Source: Deltaproteobacteria bacterium
Lineage (GTDB): Bacteria; Desulfobacterota; Syntrophia; Syntrophales; UBA2210
Assembly: GCA_026388515.1 (NCBI GenBank)
Contig: JAPLJO010000028.1
Location: forward strand, 1-46,043
Direction of reading: 5' to 3'
DNA length: 46,043 bases
The position numbers were made by a program, and so were the translations under genes. Within the stretch, counting starts at the first letter, position 1; each line of letters starts with the position of its first letter. This document shows, in pieces, positions 7,962 to 18,627 of the stretch. The notes below the pieces were generated by a model. That model was not told where the DNA came from, searched no databases, and saw only the letters and a program-made list of their open reading frames with translations.

Positions 7962-9644
7962 TTAAAATATCGCCGGGTCAGCGTACTCACCGTATACGTC
8001 GCGGTATACGTTGCACACTTCCTGAACCGTCGCCATGTTTTTCACCGCCTCAATGCAGAACGGCATGACGTTATCGCCCTTCCTGCAGGCCTGGCGCAGT
8101 TCCTCAAGGCTCTTTTTCACCGCCCTGCCGTTGCGCGTGCGTCGCACCTTATTCAACCGGGCGATCTGCTCCTGCTCCACACGCTCGTCTATTTCAAGGA
8201 TAGGTATCTTTTCTTCTTCACCGGTCAAATACTTGTTCACACCCACCATTACCCTGTCACCCGCTTCGAGCTGCTTCTGGAACTTGAATGCCGCATCGGC
8301 GATTTCCATCTGGGGATATCCCCTTTCAATAGCGGCGGTCATGCCTCCCATGGCGTCGATTTTTTCGATGTACTCCCAGGCCTTCTCTTCCATTTCATTG
8401 GTGAGGGCTTCCACAAAATATGAACCGGCGAGCGGGTCAATGGTGCTTCCCACTCCCGTCTCCTCGGCGATTATCTGCTGGGTTCTGAGGGCGATTTCAA
8501 CGGAATTCTCCGTGGGAAGGCACCAGACTTCGTCAAGTGAATTGGTATGGAGCGACTGGGTGCCGCCAAGCACGGCGGCGAGCGCTTCTATCGCGGTGCG
8601 TACCACGTTGTTGTAGGGCTGCTGGGCCGTCAGTGAACAGCCCGCCGTCTGGGTATGAAACCGCATCCAGCAGGAACGCGGGTCCTTTGCCTTGAAGCGG
8701 TCCCGCATGATGGTGGCCCACATCCGGCGCGCCGCCCTCATCTTGCAGATTTCCTCGAAGAAATCGATATGGGAATTGAAGAAGAATGAAAGCCGCGAGG
8801 CGAAGGAATCCACATCGAGCCCTTTTCTCCGCACCACGTCCTCCACATATTCAACGCCGTCCCGGAGGGTGAAGGCAAGCTCCTGGACCGCCGTGGAACC
8901 GGCTTCCCTGATATGATAGCCGCTTATACTGATGGTATTCCACCGGGGGACATAACGGGCGCCGAATTCAACGGTGTCGCTGATGAGCTTCACCGAGGGC
9001 TCAGGAGGACACATGAAAGTCTTCTGGGCGATGAATTCCTTCAGCATGTCGTTCTGAATTGTGCCGCCTATCTCGGTGAGAGGCACTCCCTGAAGTTCCG
9101 CTGCCGCGCAGTAGAGGGCCCAGAGGACCGACGCGGGCGGATTGATGGTCATCGAGGTGGTGATCCTGTCGAGGGGGATATCCTTGACGAGCTGAAGAAA
9201 ATCTTCCAGCGTATCGATGGCGACGCCGCATCGTCCGCACTCGCCGCGCGCCCGGGGGTTATCTGAATCATATCCCATGAGGGTGGGATAATCGAAGGCC
9301 GTGCTGAGGCCTGTCGTTCCCTGCTCGAGAAGCATATGCCATCGACGGTTCGTATCAGCGGCAGTCCCCATGCCGGCGAACATCCGGAACGTCCAGAATC
9401 GGCCCCGGTAGCCCGTCACCTGATTGCCCCGGAGAAAGGGGAACTGCCCCGGGTAGCCGATATCGCGGGCAAAATCGATGTCACTGATGTCCTCGGGACC
9501 ATAGAGACGCTTGATTTCGAGATCCGAAACCGTGGACCATCGTTCCTTCTGATCAGGCCACTCGGCAACAGCCTTGCGCACCTCATCCTCCCACTTTTTC
9601 CTGAGAAGCGCAGACTCATCGAGTACCTTTTTCGTGAAATACAA
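7962..9644 (-). CDS. Adenosylcobalamin-dependent acyl-CoA mutase, large (catalytic) subunit
   Basis: 560 residues forming the TIM-barrel subunit of the methylmalonyl-CoA/isobutyryl-CoA mutase family, which interconverts branched and linear acyl-CoA by a radical 1,2-shift. Conserved catalytic features are GTIQND (Gln 197), [10 protein letters not shown] (Tyr 243, His 244), FHTQTAG, QQPYNN and [10 protein letters not shown]. Numbered from the TTG proposed here, the residues coincide with the Propionibacterium enzyme. The substrate-discriminating pair is Phe 89 and Gln 207 ([14 protein letters not shown]), as in isobutyryl-CoA mutase, not Tyr/Arg as in methylmalonyl-CoA mutase; position 75 is Gln instead of Tyr. 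The start is TTG 9644 because GGGAGGG lies six bases upstream; a GTG at 9737 lacks a ribosome site and adds a non-conserved tail. The exact substrate is unknown. Confidence 0.92.
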   Translation of the reverse strand: MYFTKKVLDESALLRKKWEDEVRKAVAEWPDQKERWSTVSDLEIKRLYGPEDISDIDFARDIGYPGQFPFLRGNQVTGYRGRFWTFRMFAGMGTAADTNRRWHMLLEQGTTGLSTAFDYPTLMGYDSDNPRARGECGRCGVAIDTLEDFLQLVKDIPLDRITTSMTINPPASVLWALYCAAAELQGVPLTEIGGTIQNDMLKEFIAQKTFMCPPEPSVKLISDTVEFGARYVPRWNTISISGYHIREAGSTAVQELAFTLRDGVEYVEDVVRRKGLDVDSFASRLSFFFNSHIDFFEEICKMRAARRMWATIMRDRFKAKDPRSCWMRFHTQTAGCSLTAQQPYNNVVRTAIEALAAVLGGTQSLHTNSLDEVWCLPTENSVEIALRTQQIIAEETGVGSTIDPLAGSYFVEALTNEMEEKAWEYIEKIDAMGGMTAAIERGYPQMEIADAAFKFQKQLEAGDRVMVGVNKYLTGEEEKIPILEIDERVEQEQIARLNKVRRTRNGRAVKKSLEELRQACRKGDNVMPFCIEAVKNMATVQEVCNVYRDVYGEYADPAIF

Positions 9645-10024
9645 GTGTCTCCCTCCCTTCTTTATCACAGGCGCCGCTTCAGGCTTTATCGGCTTCTCTG
9701 CAATCTGTGTGCTGGTGTCTATCGTCCCGGTAACCACCCGTGGTGTATAGGGGAATGAGCGGTGTCCCTTGCCGGGGATGCCTCACGGTTGGCATGAAAA
9801 AGTGGCGGGTCCCGCGACGCATCACTCCATAGCAATTTTTTCAGGCACAGGCAAGGCGAGATTTCTCTGAAGACAACGGGAATGATTCCCCGCAGGTATC
9901 GCCCTGCAAATAAGTCCTTTCTGATTGACACGGACGTGTTCATACTATAGAAAGTGAAACTTTCCGGCGTGCATCCCGAGGGTGCCGCCATTCATCACGA
10001 CTCAACGAACAGGGAGGAATTGTC
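9645..10024. other. Divergent intergenic region between mutase and thiolase genes
   Basis: About 380 bases without a convincing gene if the mutase starts at the TTG. The mutase ribosome site (GGGAGGG) lies at the left edge and the thiolase ribosome site GGGAGG at the right edge (10012-10017). A promoter-like and operator-like cluster is at 9926-9965. The remaining middle part shows no further recognisable element. Confidence 0.5.
9926..9965 (+). promoter_or_regulatory. Putative thiolase promoter with overlapping palindromes
   Basis: TTGACA at 9926-9931 is followed by TATAGA at 9947-9952, with a short 15-base spacer. ACACGGACGTGT (9929-9940, a palindrome around central GA) overlaps the -35 end and spacer. 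GAAAGT/ACTTTC (9951-9965) forms a second inverted repeat over the start region. Palindromes here are typical of repressor operators, for example TetR- or GntR-type fatty-acid regulators, but no regulator gene is in the window. Confidence 0.4.
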
Positions 10025-11215
10025 ATGAAACACGATAACGATGTCATAATCGCAGTCGCCTGCCGGACGCCGCTGGGTACATTCCAGGGAGGGCTCTCAG
10101 GGATTCCCGCCACGGAACTGGGGGCTCACGTTATTCGTGAAGCCGTCCGGAGAGCGGGGATCGAAGCGGTCAATGTGGACGAAGTTATCATGGGCATGGT
10201 GCTTCCCTGCGGATACGGACAGAATCCCGCCCGTCAGGCATCCATCAAGGCGAGGATTCCCCTCGACAAGGGGGCCTTAACGGTGAACAAGGTCTGCGGT
10301 TCCGGCCTCATGGCGGTGATGATCGCCGACCAGTACGTAAGGACGGGATTCGCCGATATTGTAGTGGCGGGCGGCATGGAAAATATGAGCGCGACGCCGC
10401 ACTTTCTTCCCAACTCCCGGCTCGGCATCAGGATGGGGTCGGGAACTCTCGTGGATCACATGGTACATGACGGCCTCTGGGATGTGGTCAGCGATGTTCA
10501 CATGGGCGTCAGCAACGATCTCATCTCGGAGAAATGGAACATTTCAAGGCAGGATCAGGACGCCTATGCGCTTGAGTCCTACACCCGGGCACTGAAGGCG
10601 ATGGAGGCGGGAAGGTTCGATGAGGAAATCATCGCTGTCGACATCAAAGACAGGAAGAGGGGCGCCATCACTATTGCAAAGGACGAGGGTCCTCGTCCCA
10701 CCACGCTGGAAGCGCTCTCGAAAATGAAGCCCGCCTTCCGCGAGAACGGCTTCGCCACGGCGGGGAACTCCTCCATCATCAGCGACGGGGCATCGGCGGT
10801 GGTGGTGACGACGAGAAAAACGGCCCGGGCACACCACATGCCCGTCCTGGCGAAGATTATCGCCTATGGCTCCGCCGGCATCGAACTCATGCACGTCCTC
10901 ATGGCGCCCATTCACTCAATCCCGAAAACCCTTACAAAAGCGGGGCTCACTCTCGGCGACATCGCGCTCCATGAAGTCAACGAGGCTTTCGCGGGTTCAA
11001 CGGTGGGCGTCATGCGCGTCCTCGGCATTGACCACGCAATCCTCAATGTGAACGGCGGCGGCGTGGCGCTGGGACATCCAATCGGCGCTTCTGGTACACG
11101 GGTACTTACCACGCTCATCCATGAAATGAAACGCCGCTCCTGTGTCCTCGGCCAGGCATCGCTCTGCCTCGGTGGCGGTGAGGCGGTAACGATGATAGTG
11201 GAATTGGATGGTTGA
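10025..11215 (+). CDS. Thiolase (acetyl-CoA acetyltransferase family)
   Basis: 396 residues. It catalyses reversible Claisen condensation or thiolysis of 3-ketoacyl-CoA. Active-site residues are intact: nucleophile Cys 91 in VNKVCGSGLMA, HEVNEAFA, the histidine of GGGVALGHPIGASG, and the second cysteine in LCLGGGEAV. The ATG at 10025 has GGGAGG eight bases upstream. It is transcribed alone, divergent from the mutase cassette, so a shared regulatory region could tie both to one acyl-CoA pathway (butyrate/acetoacetate or branched-chain acyl-CoA); that link is inferred. Chain-length preference cannot be read from the sequence. Confidence 0.93.
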   Translation: MKHDNDVIIAVACRTPLGTFQGGLSGIPATELGAHVIREAVRRAGIEAVNVDEVIMGMVLPCGYGQNPARQASIKARIPLDKGALTVNKVCGSGLMAVMIADQYVRTGFADIVVAGGMENMSATPHFLPNSRLGIRMGSGTLVDHMVHDGLWDVVSDVHMGVSNDLISEKWNISRQDQDAYALESYTRALKAMEAGRFDEEIIAVDIKDRKRGAITIAKDEGPRPTTLEALSKMKPAFRENGFATAGNSSIISDGASAVVVTTRKTARAHHMPVLAKIIAYGSAGIELMHVLMAPIHSIPKTLTKAGLTLGDIALHEVNEAFAGSTVGVMRVLGIDHAILNVNGGGVALGHPIGASGTRVLTTLIHEMKRRSCVLGQASLCLGGGEAVTMIVELDG

Positions 11216-11301
11216 TGGCTTCGTGGTACACATCGAATCCGGCAAATGACCAGGCGCGGGAATGACCTGAAGGGGTATGGGGGCCGAGAGTCGCCTCACC
11301 T

Positions 11302-12264
11302 TCAGCGGGAAAGCAGGCCGGTCACGATATTCCGCAGTTCATCAACCGTGTGGGTGGAAAGTAAAAAGAAATTGTTACTTCCGGAGGACGTCGCGGGGTA
11401 TTCCTTTGCCCCTTCATCCTTCCCGGGAAACAGGGTAAGCACCTGTGTCTGTGTGCCTTCCATTTCGATACGGAAGAGGGGTTCGGTGGAACCCTCTTTT
11501 TCTCCCTCGATGAAGACGCTGCACCTCATATCCGCACACATGGTAAGAAGCCGCAGCACCATCTTCTCATCCACCGTAGCACCGTTCGCATCATTCCACC
11601 GTATTGCTTTCACCGGCCCTCCAGGAGATTCCCGTTTCCCCTGTGGTCCCGGTTTCTCCTCACCTTTCACTATTTCCTGTCTCACAAGCTCCCGTGCGGC
11701 CCTGCCGGCGGTGATACGGATGCGCCGGATATCGGATTGTGAAAAAGAAAGCACCCTTTTGTCCCTGAGGTCGTCCCGGCTTTTTTCAAAAAGGTTTTTT
11801 AAATTACCGCGGGCATGATACACATTCCCATCCCCGGGTAGTTTTACAAACGTGTGCTGGCGTGTGGACACCGTATCGCCGATGTCGACGCTGCGTACGA
11901 GGTTGTTCCCTGCCCAGGCTTTCGCCGTGATTTTCCCGACATCATCGAGACCATACCGTCCAAAACTTCCCGACTCGGACACGAGCGTGGTGAGCGTAAA
12001 TCCCCTGAATGCTTCCAGCATGGCGTTCACCCTGTCTTTATCCGCGGGATAGCCGCCGGGCTCGATATACCATCTGTTTCCCTTCTTCTCGAGGCGGAGC
12101 GTCGTGTCGCCCCTTGTGATTGCAACCGCCGAAAGGGCATCCTTTTCAATGGGCGGTGGTGACGGCAGTGTATAGCGGGTCCTGTCCTTATTATACAGCG
12201 TGAGATATGCCATACAGGCGATAATCACGATCCCGAGGATAATATATTCTTTCCTTACCTTCAT
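11302..12264 (-). CDS. DUF4340-domain membrane-anchored protein
   Basis: 320 residues: one N-terminal membrane helix (YIILGIVIIACMAYLTLY) followed by an extracytoplasmic domain of the DUF4340 family, which typically repeats a small beta-rich unit (RLEKKGNRWYIEPGGYPADK is characteristic). The family is nearly always encoded next to GldG-like proteins and an ABC transporter, as here, and is thought to work with that exporter; its biochemical role is unknown. Two starts are possible. ATG 12273 overlaps the upstream stop as ATGA but has its purine-rich site directly abutting. ATG 12264 has GAGAGG nine bases upstream and is preferred. Confidence 0.85.
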   Translation of the reverse strand: MKVRKEYIILGIVIIACMAYLTLYNKDRTRYTLPSPPPIEKDALSAVAITRGDTTLRLEKKGNRWYIEPGGYPADKDRVNAMLEAFRGFTLTTLVSESGSFGRYGLDDVGKITAKAWAGNNLVRSVDIGDTVSTRQHTFVKLPGDGNVYHARGNLKNLFEKSRDDLRDKRVLSFSQSDIRRIRITAGRAARELVRQEIVKGEEKPGPQGKRESPGGPVKAIRWNDANGATVDEKMVLRLLTMCADMRCSVFIEGEKEGSTEPLFRIEMEGTQTQVLTLFPGKDEGAKEYPATSSGSNNFFLLSTHTVDELRNIVTGLLSR

Positions 12265-12269
12265 TCCCT

Positions 12270-14474
12270 TCATCCTCTCTTTTCGGGAAACATCATCTGC
12301 AGTTCCTTCCTGCGTGCGATCCTCCGCAGCCACACCACGAGTCCGCACAGCACCACCAGGAGGGGAAGTACGACGATGTTGAATGCCTTGATACCGGTTT
12401 TCAGGAGAGGGCCCGTTTCGAAAAGTGGATTGAACCGCTGTTCCCTACTTCTCAGCGCCACGATATCATCGCGGTCGGAGAGGTAGTCAATGACGTTCAT
12501 GACAAACATGGCGTTCGTGCTTCTCCCTTCATCGTCAAGCACATTGTTCCCGAGCATTTCCGATGAGGCCATGACGAATATCTTTGCCGGCCGGCTTTTC
12601 GTAAGCGGCTCCCTTTTCCCTTCGACCGGCGCGAGGGGTGCGGCTTCGCGCGGCGGTACCGTAGCGCCCATACCTTCCTTCTCTTCCCCCGCCGCTTCGT
12701 TCACGGGAACGGGCCGGCCGGCGAAGTAGCTTTCGAACTCACCTTCAAGCACACAGGCAATGGGCATGCTCTTGAACGCCGATTCCTCAAGTGGCGGTGA
12801 AATGAACAGGGGATTGAACGTGATGTGCTCCTTCATCTCCCAGGACCGGTTCGATGAGGCAAGCACCTGCCCGGCGCGAACACCCTTTTCCTTCAACCTG
12901 CGTTCGTCAAGTTCAAGAGGCGATACCCGTGGAACCACGATACCTTTGATGTTGCTCGTGAAACTGAACTCTTTCGAGATGAATTCCTGCTGGATGATGG
13001 GCGCAAAGTAAATGGGGCGCTCACCGCCGCCAAGCTGCTCCGGCATTTCCTGCCGGTAGCAGTGCTCGTCCATCACGTAGGATTTTTTCACAGTCACCCC
13101 GTAGTGAGCGAGGAGCTTTTCCAGTCCCGTATCGATGGGAAGGTAGGTGGGAGTTCCGCCGTCCCCGAAGGGGTTCTGCGGGGAAGGATTCATCTCTTTG
13201 AAGGCTTCGAGAAATACGGCGAGGTTCGTTCCCCTCATGAGCATCTGGTCAATCTGATAGAGCTCGTAGTCGGTGAACGACTCCGTCGGCCGGGTAATCA
13301 CGAGGCACCTGACCTGCGGAGGCACGGGCTCATCGGAAAGACGAACCTCTTCCAGGGAATACACCTGCGATACCAGCGCGCCGAATTTTGAGAGATCGTC
13401 GTCGCCCCTGCCGCCGAAGGACCCCATGGGCGGACGCCCCGACATATCAAGCGTCCCGTGACCCGAAAGGTACCCCAGCTTTTCATTGATGCCGATGAGA
13501 GATTCCACGCCGGCTTTCACCGCCTCTTCGAGCCGCCCCTTCTCGACAAGTTCGTACCGCGTGCCCAGAATGGGGATGCGCGTGACGTTGAGGAGCGGGA
13601 TATCCTGAGCCTTTCCCCCGTACTCCAGCACACAACCGATGACCCCCTGGCCCTTCGCAAGCGTTCCGTCGGGAAGGCCGGGCCACTGGAGGAGCATGAG
13701 TTTGTACCTGTCCGCCACCTCACGTTCACGTTCGCTCCCCTCTTTCGAGGGATCGATGAGCTGGTACGAAAGTTTTCCATAATGGGTTTTGTTGAGGGTT
13801 GCAACGATCTCTGCAATGGTTGTTGAAACGTTCGGCAGCTCCTTCACGCCGATGTAGGGGGCGACTTGCGTCAGGGAGGAGGAAAGATATACCTTCACCT
13901 GGATCGGCGCCGGAAGCGAAAGAAGCGTGCTGATTTTATTGTTCAGTTTCTGTATGGTGGTGGTGAGCCTGTATTCGAGCCCATCAGTGGACGTGATGGT
14001 GGGAATCTCTGCAACTGCATCCCCATGGATTATCGCGAGCCCCATATAGGCGTTCTTAAACTTCATCTCATCGTTTTCCACATGCTGTATCTGGACGGGA
14101 TAAATGCCGTAACTGCGCGCCTCTTCCTGATTATCCTTCTGCCCGGCGCCGGCCTCGCCCGCCTCGGGGCTAACATCGTAGAACGTATAATTGAAATAAC
14201 GGTTTGCATGAAGGGAGTATTCCCCGAGAAGGTCGCGGAGGTAACGCTCCGTGCCATTGTACGGCGCGGGAAGATTACGGGTGAAGAAGACCTTCACCGT
14301 GAGCGGTTCCGAAATGGCGGCGATGACTTTTTTGCTTGCCTCCGAGAGCGAATATACCCTGCCGGCGGTGAGGTCGAACCTGAAAAAGAGCGTGACGGCT
14401 GCCAGATTGACCAGCACCACGACCACGAGATACAGGGCAAACGTTACATAGCGGCTTGCTCGCAGCGTTTTCAT
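12270..14474 (-). CDS. GldG-like auxiliary protein of an ABC exporter
   Basis: 734 residues of the family annotated as ABC-type uncharacterised transport auxiliary component / gliding-motility protein GldG. An N-terminal membrane helix (about residues 12-32) is followed by a long extracytoplasmic region with the family's opening FDLTAGRVYSLSEASKKV and VKVFFTRNLPAPYN. A C-terminal helix (FNIVVLPLLVVLCGLVVWL) and a short positively charged tail end the protein. Outside Bacteroidetes these proteins do not imply gliding; the usual view is a membrane complex with the GldF-type permease. It lies between the permease gene (9-base gap) and the DUF4340 gene, in one operon. Confidence 0.87.
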   Translation of the reverse strand: MKTLRASRYVTFALYLVVVVLVNLAAVTLFFRFDLTAGRVYSLSEASKKVIAAISEPLTVKVFFTRNLPAPYNGTERYLRDLLGEYSLHANRYFNYTFYDVSPEAGEAGAGQKDNQEEARSYGIYPVQIQHVENDEMKFKNAYMGLAIIHGDAVAEIPTITSTDGLEYRLTTTIQKLNNKISTLLSLPAPIQVKVYLSSSLTQVAPYIGVKELPNVSTTIAEIVATLNKTHYGKLSYQLIDPSKEGSEREREVADRYKLMLLQWPGLPDGTLAKGQGVIGCVLEYGGKAQDIPLLNVTRIPILGTRYELVEKGRLEEAVKAGVESLIGINEKLGYLSGHGTLDMSGRPPMGSFGGRGDDDLSKFGALVSQVYSLEEVRLSDEPVPPQVRCLVITRPTESFTDYELYQIDQMLMRGTNLAVFLEAFKEMNPSPQNPFGDGGTPTYLPIDTGLEKLLAHYGVTVKKSYVMDEHCYRQEMPEQLGGGERPIYFAPIIQQEFISKEFSFTSNIKGIVVPRVSPLELDERRLKEKGVRAGQVLASSNRSWEMKEHITFNPLFISPPLEESAFKSMPIACVLEGEFESYFAGRPVPVNEAAGEEKEGMGATVPPREAAPLAPVEGKREPLTKSRPAKIFVMASSEMLGNNVLDDEGRSTNAMFVMNVIDYLSDRDDIVALRSREQRFNPLFETGPLLKTGIKAFNIVVLPLLVVLCGLVVWLRRIARRKELQMMFPEKRG

Positions 14475-14483
14475 GTCGGGCTC

Positions 14484-15185
14484 CTATCTCTTTTCCTCAA
14501 GAATCATGTCCGTGCCAGCAAGACCGATAAAGATAACGCCGGCAAAGTAGATGATGTCCCGTGAATCAATGATGCCCCTGGCGACATTCTGAAAGTGATA
14601 GTCCGCACCGAGATACTCGATGACCCCGAGAATTGCCGGAGGGAAGAAAAAGAGCAGTTTGTCTATCAGTGCGAGAGTGAAACAGATGACGGTGGCCACG
14701 ATGAAGGCGATAATCTGGTTGCGGGTGAGCGACGAGGCGCACATGCCGATGGCGGCATAGGCGCCGCCGAGAAGTAGTGCACCACCGTACCCGCCGATTA
14801 CCGGTCCCCAGTCGAGGTCGCCGATGAGCGCCACCGTTGCAGGATAGGCAAGCGTCGGAATGAGCATGGCCGACACAAACGCACAGGCGGCGAGAAACTT
14901 GCCGAGAATGACATCGCGGGAGGACACCGGCATGGTGAGAAGAATTTCATAGGAACCGACGCTCAGTTCCTCGGAAAAAAGGCGCATGGTGACGGCGGGC
15001 ACGATGAAGGAAAAAACAATGGGAAGCAGGGAGAAAAAGCTGCGAAGCGTCGCCTGCCCGTAAAGAAAAAAGGGGGCGAAGAAAAACCATCCCATCACGA
15101 GAAGAAATAGGGAAATGACGATGTAGGCAATGGGTGATACGAAATAATCCCTGAACTCCTTTTTGAATATGCGAATGGCCTGCAT
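14484..15185 (-). CDS. ABC transporter permease, GldF/ABC-2 type
   Basis: 233 residues with about six membrane helices. The N-terminal IFKKEFRDYFVSPIAYIV is the typical GldF/NosY opening, and the segment around RLFSEELSVGSYEILLTMPVSSRDVILGKF is the signature of ABC-2 exporters of this group. Start ATG 15185 has GGGAGG upstream, inside the last codons of the ATPase gene. A longer reading to 15383 runs through that gene in another frame and is not credible. It partners with the ATPase encoded immediately upstream; the substrate is unknown. Confidence 0.9.
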   Translation of the reverse strand: MQAIRIFKKEFRDYFVSPIAYIVISLFLLVMGWFFFAPFFLYGQATLRSFFSLLPIVFSFIVPAVTMRLFSEELSVGSYEILLTMPVSSRDVILGKFLAACAFVSAMLIPTLAYPATVALIGDLDWGPVIGGYGGALLLGGAYAAIGMCASSLTRNQIIAFIVATVICFTLALIDKLLFFFPPAILGVIEYLGADYHFQNVARGIIDSRDIIYFAGVIFIGLAGTDMILEEKR

Positions 15186-15186
15186 C

Positions 15187-16122
15187 TCACGCCTCCCTGG
15201 TAAGCTCCCTGAATATTGACTCGAGCGGTTTGGATTCCTGGTGCATCTCCACGAGCACCCAGTCCGTCGTCCTGATCCCCCGGTAAATCCTCTCACGAAT
15301 GTCATCCGACGAGCGGGCGGAGACGGTGAAGACAAGAAGATCATCGCCGGAGTCCCCCTCGTCCACCTGATGGACGCCTTCAAGAGACTGCAGAAGTTCG
15401 ATTACCTCCCGCGCGCAGGCGTTTCTGAGGGCGAGACTGACGCGCTGGCCGCCGCCAAGGGATTTTTTCAGCGTCTCCGTCCTGTCGTCGGCGACGATGC
15501 TTCCCCGGTGAATAATGACGATACGGTCACAGGTAGCCTCCGCCTCGCTGAGAATGTGTGTCGAAAGCACTACCGTTTTTTCTCTCCCGATCCTGCGTAT
15601 GATTTCCCTGATTTCAACTATCTGGTTCGGATCGAGCCCCGCGGTGGGTTCATCGAGCACCAATATTTCGGGATTGCTCATCATGGCGTGGGCGAGTCCC
15701 ACGCGCTGTTTCAATCCCCGGGAAAGCTCGCCGATCGTCTTATGCATGATGCCATGGAGCCCGCACAGGTCTGCGAGTTCCCTCAGCCGGGGCATTCGTT
15801 CCTCTTTTCTCTTTCCCCGCAGTGATGCCACATAGTCGAGATAGTCGTAGACGAGCATATTGTGGTAGAGGGGGGCCGCCTCGGGGAGGTATCCAATGAC
15901 ATTTTTCCCCGCACACGTTTCCGTATCCATGGAGTATTCCTTGATACGGATCGTCCCGGAGGTGGGCAGGAGGTATCCCGTCATCATCCGCAGCGTGGTG
16001 GTTTTCCCCGCCCCGTTGGGGCCGAGAAGGCCCACGATTTCACCCCGCGCAATATCGAGGCTGATATTATTGACGGCACAGACCTCCCCGAAATGCTTCG
16101 ACAGATTTTCAATCCGGATCAT
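15187..16122 (-). CDS. ABC transporter ATP-binding protein (GldA-like)
   Basis: 311 residues. The ABC ATPase core is complete: Walker A GPNGAGKTT (residues 34-42), Q-loop region VIGYLPEAAPLY, signature LSRGLKQRVGLAHAM (Gly-Gly replaced by Arg-Gly), Walker B ILVLDEPTAGLDP and the switch histidine in LSTHILSE. A C-terminal accessory domain of about 90 residues follows, common in exporters of drug/lipid/Gld type. ATG 16122 has an AAGGATGGGG ribosome site. It is the first gene of the ABC-GldF-GldG-DUF4340 operon and lies just downstream of the groEL terminator. Confidence 0.92.
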   Translation of the reverse strand: MIRIENLSKHFGEVCAVNNISLDIARGEIVGLLGPNGAGKTTTLRMMTGYLLPTSGTIRIKEYSMDTETCAGKNVIGYLPEAAPLYHNMLVYDYLDYVASLRGKRKEERMPRLRELADLCGLHGIMHKTIGELSRGLKQRVGLAHAMMSNPEILVLDEPTAGLDPNQIVEIREIIRRIGREKTVVLSTHILSEAEATCDRIVIIHRGSIVADDRTETLKKSLGGGQRVSLALRNACAREVIELLQSLEGVHQVDEGDSGDDLLVFTVSARSSDDIRERIYRGIRTTDWVLVEMHQESKPLESIFRELTREA

Positions 16123-16185
16123 ATCCCCATCCTTGCACGAGCGGCGTGCCACCTGCGGGCGATGAATACGAGTGCGGGATTTAAA

Positions 16186-16227
16186 AAGACGCCGGCGCAT
16201 CCCGTTCACTTTCGGGGATGGGCCGGC
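16186..16227 (-). terminator. Intrinsic terminator of the groESL operon
   Basis: On the minus strand a 13-bp stem with one mismatch (GCCGGC(C/G)CATCCC pairing across an 11-base loop, plus-strand arms 16191-16203 and 16215-16227) is followed immediately by CTTTTT. It lies about 30 bases past the groEL stop, a classic Rho-independent terminator that insulates the ABC operon. Confidence 0.85.
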
Positions 16228-16257
16228 GTGTGAGTTGTCCCGGTAAGGGGATCCCGT

Positions 16258-18209
<1,952 letters not shown>

Positions 18210-18218
18210 ATAATTCAC

Positions 18219-18627
18219 TACCTCCTTTGTTGGTGTTCATTTTTGTATGGAAACCGGCACACCCTGTTCGGCGGAATGGTGCACCGTCTTTTCACACTAC
18301 ACATCATAAATCAAGCTCAATTGAGGATTTTCACGATTATAAAGGTATGAAAATAAAAGAAGCATTGCAGCCCCTCGTTCAATTCTTTTATTTTCAACTT
18401 GACGTAATCAATCTAATCACTGGATTTGACATGTCAAGGATTGATGGCTTCGAAAAAATCCATCTTTTGCACTCCTCTCTCTTCCTCGTCATTGCGGCGT
18501 ATGAGTAAGTGACTAAGATTCCTCGGAATTTACACGCCTTGAAGCTGAAGCGTTCGACTTTGAGATCCTCATCTTGACTTTTTTTAGAAACCGTCAAGAA
18601 TTCTTATCAAGAATAACGCCTCGGTGA
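18219..18627. other. groES upstream region, about 400 bases without a gene
   Basis: No CIRCE operator (TTAGCACTC-N9-GAGTGCTAA) or clear sigma-32 promoter was found. A minus-strand TATAAT (plus-strand 18336-18341) lies in an AT-rich stretch about 125 bases before groES and could be a housekeeping -10, with a poor -35. Two further inverted elements are present: the 12-bp palindrome TTGACATGTCAA at 18426-18437, and CTTGAC/GTCAAG at 18573-18578 and 18593-18598. Short open frames here look accidental. Confidence 0.45.

Noticed and set aside
18227-18508. Short open frame in the groES upstream region
   Set aside because: No ribosome site, no recognisable sequence, low-complexity AT-rich DNA.
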